Shown here piece by piece: positions 23,670-30,775 of a DNA stretch of 44,911 bases. Under the pieces are notes generated by a model that made no database searches, had not been told where the DNA came from, and worked only from the letters and a program-made list of their open reading frames with translations. Positions within the stretch are counted from its first letter, which is position 1. Each line of letters starts with the position of its first letter. A program made the position numbers and the translations under genes. This stretch comes from Candidatus Omnitrophota bacterium. Its GTDB lineage: Bacteria > Omnitrophota > Gorgyraeia > JABMRN01 > RBG-13-46-9. The stretch spans positions 599,205 to 644,115 of the forward strand of contig CP070780.1 of assembly GCA_020346285.1 (NCBI GenBank), given 5' to 3'.

Positions 23670-23678
23670 ATTCTCAAT

Positions 23679-23745
23679 AGCCTGTGAGGCCATCGGGCTC
23701 TCAGCGAATGTTTTCGACCGTAGAACCTCTTTGGCCTCACAGGCT
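23679..23745. repeat. GGCCTCACAGGC inverted repeat
   Basis: AGCCTGTGAGGCCA (23679-23692) and TGGCCTCACAGGCT (23732-23745) form a 14-bp stem around 39 nt. A further copy of TGGCCTCACAGGC at 23983-23995 overlaps the bioH 3' end. Confidence 0.85.
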
Positions 23746-23768
23746 TCCAAGCATTAGCCAAATGAACC

Positions 23769-23797
23769 AACTGTTCGAGGTCGAACCTCGAACAGTT
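23769..23797. repeat. Palindrome of the GAGGTTCGACCTC family
   Basis: Arms AACTGTTCGAGGT and ACCTCGAACAGTT (13 nt each), loop CGA. It shares CGAGGTCGAACCTCGAACAG with the copies at 463-514 and 27769-27855. Confidence 0.88.
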
Positions 23798-23808
23798 AGA
23801 TTATGTTG

Positions 23809-23963
23809 AAGGATAGGATTTAAGCTGATTGCCGGAGCGACTGTCAAAAATTGCGAATACAATGGCGCCATTTAGGCCATGAGCAATTTTTGTCACAGTG
23901 AAGCAAGGGGCGCCTATCCCCGAGCGAACGGCAAGCGGAGGCAACAGCTTAAATCCTATCCTT
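23809..23963. repeat. 155-bp foldback element with 19-bp terminal inverted repeats
   Basis: Terminal arms AAGGATAGGATTTAAGCTG (23809-23827) and CAGCTTAAATCCTATCCTT (23945-23963) are perfect. A second, imperfect inner pair is CTGTCAAAAATTGC with GCAATTTTTGTCACAG. No coding content. It looks like a small MITE or foldback repeat between bioH and bioC; no clear target duplication is seen. Confidence 0.75.
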
Positions 23964-23987
23964 ACGTGAGCCGAGAAGCCGGTGGCC

Positions 23988-24653
23988 TCACAGGCGCTCA
24001 AATCCATCTTCCAAAAACGGCATGTGCCCTGCGTGCTCAACAGATACAAACTCCGCATGCGGTAGATTGTTTTTAATTTCGAGCGCCTCCTGAACGGGCG
24101 CTATTCTATCGCATTCACCGTGTATTATTTTTATCTTCTCTACGGGTTTTAACGATTCCGGCCGTATCTCGGCATTTTGTAAATAGCCCAAAGAATCCGT
24201 TAAATAATCTAAGTCCAGTTCTTCGCAGTAGGTTTTAAGGAGATTTTTTCTAAACCATTGCATATTTTCTTTTTTAAAAAAACACCGGGTATAAAATTTG
24301 TAAAGATAGCCCTTTTTATTTTTCCCAAGATACTCTTTTATCTCTCTCAAACCTTTTTTATCATACTTTTTTCTTATGCTTACCAAAATAAGCCGGTCTA
24401 TAAGCTCTTTATGCCTTGAAGCAAATTCTGCCGCCAAAAATCCCCCCAATGACCAGCCGAACAAAGAGAATTTATCTATCTTATTTTCTCTCAATGCCCT
24501 TAAAAGGTTTGTCTCGAACGTATCGGGATAAAAAGTAATGGGCATCAAATAATTGAATTCTAAATTTAAGGAGCCGAAGATTCTGTAGTCGGTTGCCCAG
24601 CCGGGAATCAATACGGCTACATCCTTATAACCATTATCTATAAATTTAAACAT
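23988..24653 (-). CDS. bioH: Pimeloyl-ACP methyl ester carboxylesterase BioH-like
   Basis: An alpha/beta hydrolase of about 221 residues that removes the methyl ester from pimeloyl-ACP. Nucleophile in FGWSLGGFLAAE, oxyanion region LIPGWATD, acid in HGECDRIAP, and His in HAGHMPFLED. I place the start at 24653 (MFKFIDNGYKD) because AAAGG lies 6 nt before it; an ATG seven codons upstream overlaps bioF more deeply. The TGA stop comes from the CCTGTGAGG repeat, and the C-terminus is shorter than usual after the catalytic His. Context in the bio operon supports BioH over generic hydrolase. Confidence 0.85.
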   Translation of the reverse strand: MFKFIDNGYKDVAVLIPGWATDYRIFGSLNLEFNYLMPITFYPDTFETNLLRALRENKIDKFSLFGWSLGGFLAAEFASRHKELIDRLILVSIRKKYDKKGLREIKEYLGKNKKGYLYKFYTRCFFKKENMQWFRKNLLKTYCEELDLDYLTDSLGYLQNAEIRPESLKPVEKIKIIHGECDRIAPVQEALEIKNNLPHAEFVSVEHAGHMPFLEDGFERL

Positions 24654-25800
24654 GAGAGACCTTTGAGATATCATCGATAAGCTTTTCCAACATATCCTTC
24701 GTGTGATGATATGTTAACGAGAACCTTAACCTTGCTTCCCCTTCCGGGATAGTAGGCGGCCTTATGGGAAGGACCCAATATCCCTCTTTCTGTAAATCCC
24801 GGCTTATTTTGGCCGCCTTCTCGCTGTCTCCAAATATTAGAGGGACAATCTGGGATGTGCCTCTCGCGGAAAATCCCCTTTTCCCCAGTTCCTGCCGGAA
24901 ATAATCGCTGTTACGGAGAAGCGTTGACCTGCGAAAGGGCTCTTCTTCAATCAAATCCAAACCGGCCAGATTGGCGCCTATTATAGACGGCGGTAGAGAT
25001 GTAGAATAGATAAAGCTTCTCGCGGAATTCACGAAATACTTCTTTAGCTCGGAAGAACAAGCTACATAAGCGCCGAAACTTCCCATGGCCTTCCCGAATG
25101 TGCCCATAATCAATTCAATCCTGCCGGCCATGCCCGCTTCTTCTACCACGCCTTTTCCTTTTTCTCCGAACACCCCCGTAGCATGGGCCTCGTCTACCAG
25201 CAGCATGGAGGAATATTTTTCTTTCAAGAAAACCAGCTCTCCCAGCGGGGGCTTATCCCCTTCCATGCTGAAGACCGTCTCCGTAACAATCAAGCTGTCT
25301 TTATAATTATTTCTTTGGCTTTTCAATAAAAATTCAAGGTGTTCCGTATCGTTGTGACGAAATCGAAAAATTTTTGCTCCCGATAAAAGCATGCCGTCTA
25401 TAATGCTGGCGTGATTTAATTTATCGGAAAAGACGGCGTCGCCCTTTCTTAAAAGAGAACTTATTATGCCTACATTGGCCTGGTACCCGGAATTGAATAA
25501 AAGAGCGTCTTCCTTCTCTTTAAAAGAAGCTATCCTTTTCTCCAGCTCATGGTGAATGTTTAAATCCCCGCTTAAAAGCCGGGACGCGGAAGAACTTGTC
25601 CCCAATGCCGTTATGCTTTTTTCCGCGGCTTCCTTAATCTTAGGATGGCCCGATAATCCCAGGTAATCGTTGGAGGAAAAATCTATAAAGCTTTTGTCTT
25701 TAAAATAGATTTTTCCTTCTTTTCTAAAGCGGGCGGGCCGCAAAACCCTCAAAAGGCGCTTCTCTTCCCTGTCGCGTAAAAATTTTCCTATTCTTTCCAT
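24646..25800 (-). CDS. bioF: 8-amino-7-oxononanoate synthase BioF
   Basis: A 384-residue PLP enzyme joining pimeloyl-ACP and L-alanine to KAPA. Marks: FSSNDYLGLSGHPKI, GTSSSASRLLSGD, LLFNSGYQANVG, LVDEAHATGVFGEKGKG, and the PLP lysine in MGTFGKAMGSFGAY. Length is typical. It overlaps bioB by 13 nt and the bioH start by 8 nt, consistent with one operon. Confidence 0.96.
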   Translation of the reverse strand: MERIGKFLRDREEKRLLRVLRPARFRKEGKIYFKDKSFIDFSSNDYLGLSGHPKIKEAAEKSITALGTSSSASRLLSGDLNIHHELEKRIASFKEKEDALLFNSGYQANVGIISSLLRKGDAVFSDKLNHASIIDGMLLSGAKIFRFRHNDTEHLEFLLKSQRNNYKDSLIVTETVFSMEGDKPPLGELVFLKEKYSSMLLVDEAHATGVFGEKGKGVVEEAGMAGRIELIMGTFGKAMGSFGAYVACSSELKKYFVNSARSFIYSTSLPPSIIGANLAGLDLIEEEPFRRSTLLRNSDYFRQELGKRGFSARGTSQIVPLIFGDSEKAAKISRDLQKEGYWVLPIRPPTIPEGEARLRFSLTYHHTKDMLEKLIDDISKVSHV

Positions 25801-26687
25801 AATCTTTTTATCTCTTCGATAAGCTTATAATCGTCTTCGAGGGCCCTTCCTTTGATGGTCAGATAACCGCCTATGAGCATGCCGTTGGCGCCGGCGGTAA
25901 ATCCCATCGCCTGGGAATTTTTAAGGATAGCTTCTCTGCCTGCCGCTATTTTTATAATCTTGTCTTTCAGGATAATTCTAAAGATAGAAATAGTCCTTAT
26001 GGCGTCCTTACGGGAAATCGGCGGCAGGGACTCCAGGGCGGTGCCTTTCACGGGAACCAGTAGATTTATAGGCACGGAATCCACGTCTAATTTTTTTAAA
26101 AGGCGCGCCATGTCTATCCGGTCCTGCCAGCTTTCGCCCATGCCTATTATTCCGCCCGAGCATACCTCAAGCCCTGCAATCTTGGCTTGCTCAATTGTCC
26201 GGATTCTCTCATCAATGCCATGGGTGGAAACAATCCGGGGATAAAAACGCGATGAGGTCTCGATATTATGATGATATCGCGAAAGCCCCGCTTCTTTTAA
26301 GGTCTTTAACTGGGGCTTTTCAAGGGCGCCTAACGACGCGCATACAGTGATACCGATTTTATTCTTTATTTCGGATACGCAGGATGCGATATTATCCAGC
26401 TCCTTGGGAGAAAGTTTATTTCCGCTTGTTACGATGCCGAATTTCCGGGCGCCGATTTTTTTTGCGTTCCGGGCTCTTTTTACGATTTCGTCTTTTCCTC
26501 TAAGGGAATAATGGGATATCCTGGCGGGGTGCCTGGAGGATTGGGCGCAGAATTTACAGTCTTCGTTGCACAGGCCTGATTTCGCGTTTATGATGCTGCA
26601 CAGCTCTAATTTATTGCCCGCGCACTCTTTTCTAATCTTATCGGCGCGGGAGGCCAGCTCCGCAAGAGGTTGTCTCAAAAATTCCAT
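25788..26687 (-). CDS. bioB: Biotin synthase BioB
   Basis: A radical SAM enzyme inserting sulfur into dethiobiotin. From ATG at 26687 it has 299 residues. Radical SAM cysteines C40, C44 and C47 lie in KSGLCNEDCKFCAQSS; later motifs include CASLGALEKPQL, ETSSRFYP and GGIIGMGESWQDRIDM. The alternative GTG at 26708 falls inside the BirA-type operator, which argues for the ATG at 26687. There is no strong ribosome site, so the leader is probably very short. It is the first gene of bioB-F-H-C-D-A. Confidence 0.94.
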   Translation of the reverse strand: MEFLRQPLAELASRADKIRKECAGNKLELCSIINAKSGLCNEDCKFCAQSSRHPARISHYSLRGKDEIVKRARNAKKIGARKFGIVTSGNKLSPKELDNIASCVSEIKNKIGITVCASLGALEKPQLKTLKEAGLSRYHHNIETSSRFYPRIVSTHGIDERIRTIEQAKIAGLEVCSGGIIGMGESWQDRIDMARLLKKLDVDSVPINLLVPVKGTALESLPPISRKDAIRTISIFRIILKDKIIKIAAGREAILKNSQAMGFTAGANGMLIGGYLTIKGRALEDDYKLIEEIKRLWKE

Positions 26688-26689
26688 AA

Positions 26690-26721
26690 TCGTAAACCAT
26701 TTTAGCACTTAGGGTTTACAA
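26690..26721 (-). promoter_or_regulatory. BirA-type biotin operator
   Basis: TCGTAAACC (26690-26698) and GGTTTACAA (26713-26721) are separated by 14 nt. This matches, with one mismatch, the TTGTAAACC-N14/15-GGTTTACAA consensus of the bifunctional repressor-ligase BirA. It lies directly upstream of the bioB ATG. Confidence 0.88.
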
Positions 26722-26747
26722 TTACTACAAAAAAATTATATTCTCAA
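26719..26747 (-). promoter_or_regulatory. Probable bioB promoter overlapping the operator
   Basis: On the minus strand TTGAGA (26742-26747) is followed after 17 nt by TAATTG (26719-26724), which overlaps the operator edge. Repressor binding would occlude the polymerase. The -10 match is moderate. Confidence 0.5.
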
Positions 26748-27737
26748 ACCCTTAAGCGTCTCTTCGGTTATCGGCAAGGATACGATAGAATCCTGCCCGC
26801 CGCCGGGCATCTTCTCATACAGAACCTCTATCCGGCGGCTTTCGTCTTTATCGCTGTATCTGGCAATTATCGAGCCGGCTATGGAAAAATGCTCCTTGTC
26901 AAAATTTCCCCTTCCTATGCCGACCGGCCCTTTTACTTTAGCCGGCTCAAACCGGAAATCTTCGCTACCTGCCAGGTTTGTTAATTTCTCGTTCTCTTCT
27001 TTATTCCTGCCCACGATGAATTTGGTTTCCGGCGAGACCCGGAAGTGCCTGCCCAGCTTGAGCAGCTGCACCTCGCCCATTGTAAAATCGGGCTTGTGTT
27101 TTATCAAATCCCGCATTCTGTTTGCGAACCCGGGGTCGGTTAAAAGGCACCCGCCTGCCGGGTCAGGATAGTCGTTAATGCCTAATTGACGCGCCAGCTC
27201 TATTTGCGGTTTTCGGGAGCGGCCTTTGACAGCCAGGAGCTTTTCTCTATCGACCACGCCTTCCTTTTCGGGGATTGTGGGCTCTAATAATCTTGCCGAA
27301 AGCGGCCTTAAGATTAATCCCTTTAATCCACTATCCCTTTCCGCGATCCTCATCGCCTCTTTTCTCTGGGACATCGGCCGCTGTCCCAATACCTCGCCGG
27401 TAATCAAAAAAGATGCCCCGATTTCTTTCATATATTGGGCGGCTTTTTTAATCATAAATATGCGGCAGTCCAGGCATGGGTTTATATTACTACCGTATCC
27501 ATATCTTGGATTTTTAACTATTTCAAAGCACTCTTTGCTGACTTCGAATACCTTAAGTTTAATTCCTAATTTATCGGCGGCGGATTTGGCCGAAGAGCAA
27601 TCTTTCCCGCGGGCAGTACGGTCACAGAACACGGTTAAAAAATTAACCGCTTCTACCTCTATGCCCTGCTCCAAGACAAGCCGTGTAGCCAGGATACTGT
27701 CCAATCCACCAGATAATAATGATATTGCTTTAACCAT
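26736..27737 (-). CDS. ThiI-like PP-loop sulfurtransferase/ATPase
   Basis: A 333-residue PP-loop protein (SGGLDSILATRLV at 9-21), with NPCLDCRIFM carrying a CxxC and ITGEVLGQRPMSQR, as in proteins annotated tRNA 4-thiouridine synthase or MnmA-like. The C-terminal half has PDPAGGCLLTDPGFANRMRDL and the DUF814-type LLKLGRHFRVSPETKFIVGRN. It lacks the THUMP and rhodanese domains of classical ThiI, so the substrate is uncertain: tRNA thiolation or another adenylation-sulfur reaction. It reads toward bioB with a 48-nt gap that holds the bio control region. Confidence 0.75.
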   Translation of the reverse strand: MVKAISLLSGGLDSILATRLVLEQGIEVEAVNFLTVFCDRTARGKDCSSAKSAADKLGIKLKVFEVSKECFEIVKNPRYGYGSNINPCLDCRIFMIKKAAQYMKEIGASFLITGEVLGQRPMSQRKEAMRIAERDSGLKGLILRPLSARLLEPTIPEKEGVVDREKLLAVKGRSRKPQIELARQLGINDYPDPAGGCLLTDPGFANRMRDLIKHKPDFTMGEVQLLKLGRHFRVSPETKFIVGRNKEENEKLTNLAGSEDFRFEPAKVKGPVGIGRGNFDKEHFSIAGSIIARYSDKDESRRIEVLYEKMPGGGQDSIVSLPITEETLKGLRI

Positions 27738-27768
27738 TTTTTTGTCTAAAAAAGAGGTCCGGCCTTAC

Positions 27769-27855
27769 ATGTTCGAGGTTCGACCTCGCTCAAATAAATA
27801 TTTGTATTTGAGCGAGGTCGAACCTCGAACATGAGCGAGGTCGAACCTCGAACAG
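27769..27855. repeat. 27-bp-stem palindrome plus an extra half copy
   Basis: Perfect arms at 27769-27795 and 27806-27832 (ATGTTCGAGGTTCGACCTCG then CTCAAAT, and its complement), loop of 10 nt. A third unit GAGCGAGGTCGAACCTCGAA then CAG follows at 27833-27855. It lies between thi4 and the ThiI-like gene. Confidence 0.92.
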
Positions 27856-27870
27856 CATTAAACGCGAAAC

Positions 27871-28686
27871 CTATATAGTAAGCTCTTCCTTTACCGAAGG
27901 CTCTTTTTTTGTTTCACCCGATAGAATCTTCATCGCTATCTCGGCGGCCTTCCTCCCCGAAACCAGCATTCCGCCAAAAGTGGGCCCCATGCGGGGAATT
28001 CCGTAAGCGGTCGAAACCGCCATACCTGTTATAATCAAACCCGGATGAATTTCACATGTTTTCTCAACAACTAAATCCTCGGAAGCATTGGCATCCATCG
28101 GGCCAAAATCGGCCAGCTTTAGAATATTTCTTTTTGCCAGGCTTCGGCAGACCGAGGCATCGTGGCCGGTAGCATCGATAACCACCTTTGACTCCAGGGA
28201 AATAGGGTCAAGAGACCTGACCTGTTTCGGCAAGGCCGATATGGGTGCCCAGTTTATGACCGTGCCCTCTACCCTTTTATCGCGATAAACTACGTCGTCG
28301 AACCTGGTCATATTTAAAACCTTGGCGCCTGTATCGTAAGCTGCGGATATAAGCTTGGAGCAGGCATTCGGGGCGTCCGAGACAAACAAGCCTTCCTGCA
28401 CCTCTTTATATGGTATTTTAACCTCTTCTAATATTTTCTCTGACGGGGCCCTGAATGTCAGCGCATTCATCAGGTATCCGCCTATCCAGAAACCGCCTCC
28501 GAGATAGTTATTGCCCTCGATTATCAGTGTCTTAAAGCCCTCTTTCGCTAAATCCCTCGCAGCCATAAGCCCGCTTGGCCCGCCTCCGACTATAATTACA
28601 TCCGAGGTAATATAATCCTCGAGCCATTTGCTGAACTCCCTTAGAATTGCCCTGCTTATCACCGCGTCACTAACCTGTTGAAACAT
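27871..28686 (-). CDS. thi4: Thi4-family thiazole synthase with Ser at the sulfur-donor position
   Basis: A 271-residue FAD/NAD-fold protein making the ADP-thiazole precursor of thiamin. Motifs: VIIVGGGPSGLMAARDLA (30-47), GGGFWIGGYLMN, DATGHDASV and MGPTFGGMLVSGRKAAE. In yeast Thi4, as I recall, the suicidal sulfur-donor Cys lies two residues before an invariant DP; sulfide-using archaeal enzymes have His there. Here the segment is VRSLDP with Ser158, so it is neither type. A sulfide-dependent catalytic mode is likely. A GGAGGTG ribosome site precedes the ATG. No TPP riboswitch is visible in the leader. Confidence 0.88.
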   Translation of the reverse strand: MFQQVSDAVISRAILREFSKWLEDYITSDVIIVGGGPSGLMAARDLAKEGFKTLIIEGNNYLGGGFWIGGYLMNALTFRAPSEKILEEVKIPYKEVQEGLFVSDAPNACSKLISAAYDTGAKVLNMTRFDDVVYRDKRVEGTVINWAPISALPKQVRSLDPISLESKVVIDATGHDASVCRSLAKRNILKLADFGPMDANASEDLVVEKTCEIHPGLIITGMAVSTAYGIPRMGPTFGGMLVSGRKAAEIAMKILSGETKKEPSVKEELTI

Positions 28687-28717
28687 ATCTACGCACCTCC
28701 AACTTTATACTCAAAAT

Positions 28718-28734
28718 TGTCCCCAGAGGGGACA
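28718..28734. repeat. TGTCCCC/GGGGACA hairpin in the thi4 leader
   Basis: TGTCCCC-AGA-GGGGACA. On the minus strand it is followed by ATTTTG, so it could be a weak attenuator, but it also resembles dispersed GGGGACA repeats. Confidence 0.6.
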
Positions 28735-28749
28735 CGATTAATTAAACAT

Positions 28750-28778
28750 ATTACAGCATATCCTTAAGCTCATGTCAA
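28750..28778 (-). promoter_or_regulatory. Sigma-70-type promoter of thi4
   Basis: TTGACA (28773-28778), 17-nt spacer, TGTAAT (28750-28755) on the minus strand. The leader before the thi4 ATG is about 55 nt and contains the GGGGACA hairpin. Confidence 0.7.
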
Positions 28779-28779
28779 T

Positions 28780-29514
28780 CTATAAAATTACCCTGGCCAG
28801 CGCCATAAATAGAAGGCCCAAAACAAAGGTAACAAAAGCGATATTCGACCTTTTGGCATCTTTTTGCCTGTGAAGCTCGGGTATTAAATCAGAGGCGGCG
28901 ATATAGATAAACCCGCCTGCGGTGAAAGAGATAAGAAATAAGGATGCGTTCTTCGTGATATTGGAGAGCGCATATCCTATTACAGCGCCCAGGACAGCCA
29001 TAAGGGCGCATATAAAGTTAAACAAAAGCGCCCTGGATTTGCTAAACCCCCCATAGACAAGTACGCCAAAATCTCCCATTTCCTGGGGAACTTCGTGGAA
29101 AATAACCGCCAGCGTAGTAATTATACCCAATTTTATATCTGTTATGAAGCTGGCTGCTATGATGAGGCCATCGGTAAAATTGTGTATTCCGTCGCCGATT
29201 AAATTAAGATATGTAAAGGTGTGCACATCGCAAACGCCGTCATGGCAGTGCCGCCAGTAAAAGTATCTTTCCATTAAGAAAAATATGGTAAAACCGATAA
29301 GCGCGTAAAAGAAAACGCGCTCCGGCTGGCACGACTCCATTGCTTCGGGCAGCAGGTGCAAAAAGGCGCTCCCTATAAGCGCGCCTGCGGCAAATCCTAC
29401 GATTAAAATGAGAAACCTTTCAAAGGCCTTTGTTTTTATTCCGAAAGTTAATATTCCTATTAATGAAATAAGGCCGACAAGCGCTGTGGCTGATAAAATC
29501 CATATGAGCGTCAT
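28780..29514 (-). CDS. ZIP-family divalent metal transporter
   Basis: A 244-residue inner-membrane protein with about eight hydrophobic segments. The ZIP signature helices are present: NLIGDGIHNFTDGLIIAASF (helix IV) and VIFHEVPQEMGDFGVLV (helix V), which form the binuclear metal site. A His/Cys-rich loop (RHCHDGVCDVH) lies before helix IV. Likely takes up Zn, Fe or Mn. It overlaps the hexokinase stop by one nucleotide. Confidence 0.92.
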   Translation of the reverse strand: MTLIWILSATALVGLISLIGILTFGIKTKAFERFLILIVGFAAGALIGSAFLHLLPEAMESCQPERVFFYALIGFTIFFLMERYFYWRHCHDGVCDVHTFTYLNLIGDGIHNFTDGLIIAASFITDIKLGIITTLAVIFHEVPQEMGDFGVLVYGGFSKSRALLFNFICALMAVLGAVIGYALSNITKNASLFLISFTAGGFIYIAASDLIPELHRQKDAKRSNIAFVTFVLGLLFMALARVIL

Positions 29515-30773
29515 TAAAAACTCCTCGCTCCAACGGCGGCGGCTATTATAGCTGCGCCTTTCGCCGATGCGTCTTTGGTTAAACTCAACCTGATATTAGC
29601 GGCTTTTTTATTTCCAAAAATTTCCTTAAGGGTGGCTTTTATCCTCCTCGAAAAACCGGTGTATTTTTCATACACCGAGCCATCGACGGCAATCGTATGT
29701 TTCCCGGAAAGACGCGGGTCTATCTTTGTTACCACCGAGGCTATGGCCAGGGCGCTTAAGCGCGCGGCGCGCGTGGAAATTATAGCGCATATCTTTTTTA
29801 GAAGCTTCCTATCGCTATATTTTGAATCCCTGATACGGAATTTCTTCAGGAGTTTATCTGTATGGGATAGGTTCTTCGAGGTATCGGCTTCGACTATTGA
29901 CATGTGTTCTGCCTTAAAAGCTTCGGGAATCGCCTCTCTTATTAAATCCCTGGCAACGAGCCTTGTAAGCACCCCTAAATACATGCCTGAAATCATCTTC
30001 TCCAGGATTTGTTCGCCCGGGTTTTGCGAAAGATGATTAAGCGTTCTATCGTAAGGCGTAAGGCGAATCTTATTAAAATTACCCCATTCTATATTGATAA
30101 TCATCTGCTTTTCGGGATAGCAGGCATTCGTACCCGTTCCCAATATTACCCCGACATCGCAGGTTTTATCCTCATAGCTTTTGGCGACAAGCGTGCTAAC
30201 GGTGTCATTGGCGATGGCAACGACTTTTGTATTGTGCAATCCTTTTCTTTCAAGGGATTCATTGAGCAATTCAACCACATCTTTTCCTTCGACGGCGCCG
30301 GCCTTAAACCCCTTGGTCCATCGAAGAAGTATGCCCGAAGAAATTCTTCTCTTTTTCATCGGAAATGAAAATGTAAAGCCTATATTATGTTTTTGGCCTG
30401 TATCTATTTTATATTCGTCCATAAAAGTTTTTATGCAACCGGCGATAAAATCAAAAAGCGTTTTTCCCGTGCCTGTAATATGCTTTTTCTTCAAAATAAA
30501 TTTTTTCGATCCAAGGACCGAAATCCTCCTTTTCCCTTTCAGCCGCAATGCCAATACCCGAAAATTTGTTCCGCCAAGGTCAAGGGCCAGAAACTCGCCA
30601 CGTTCCGTGCCCTTTGGCTTTTTCACGTATGCAGGGAGCATCTTGAGCGAGCTCTTGCGGCGGGAAAGCCCCTTTCGCATCTCGGAATGGAAATCGCGAA
30701 TGATTCTTCCTATATCTTGCCGGGAGACATCAAACGCGTCTGCGATATTTTTAAGTCTTTTGTTATCCGGCAT
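29514..30773 (-). CDS. Eukaryote-type hexokinase
   Basis: A 419-residue member of the hexokinase_1/hexokinase_2 family, uncommon in bacteria, which usually use ROK or Glk-type glucokinases. Motifs: LALDLGGTNFRV (62-73, phosphate 1), IGFTFSFP (131-138), LRWTKGF (150-156), AIANDTV with the catalytic Asp190, and LGTGTNA (211-217). About 50 kDa, like a single yeast unit. It would make hexose 6-phosphate in the cytosol. It sits 2 nt after the PurF-like gene, so it is probably co-transcribed. Confidence 0.92.
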   Translation of the reverse strand: MPDNKRLKNIADAFDVSRQDIGRIIRDFHSEMRKGLSRRKSSLKMLPAYVKKPKGTERGEFLALDLGGTNFRVLALRLKGKRRISVLGSKKFILKKKHITGTGKTLFDFIAGCIKTFMDEYKIDTGQKHNIGFTFSFPMKKRRISSGILLRWTKGFKAGAVEGKDVVELLNESLERKGLHNTKVVAIANDTVSTLVAKSYEDKTCDVGVILGTGTNACYPEKQMIINIEWGNFNKIRLTPYDRTLNHLSQNPGEQILEKMISGMYLGVLTRLVARDLIREAIPEAFKAEHMSIVEADTSKNLSHTDKLLKKFRIRDSKYSDRKLLKKICAIISTRAARLSALAIASVVTKIDPRLSGKHTIAVDGSVYEKYTGFSRRIKATLKEIFGNKKAANIRLSLTKDASAKGAAIIAAAVGARSF

Positions 30774-30775
30774 AT

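Noticed and set aside
23670-23750. N-terminal extension of BioC by 27 residues
   Set aside because: It is encoded by the GGCCTCACAGGC inverted repeat and absent from the family.
463-27855. CRISPR array
   Set aside because: Repeats are dispersed over tens of kilobases, palindromic, and not regularly spaced; no cas genes.
28687-28779. TPP riboswitch upstream of thi4
   Set aside because: The leader is about 55 nt and lacks the conserved CTGAGA and ACCTGATCTGG elements; only a short GGGGACA hairpin is present.
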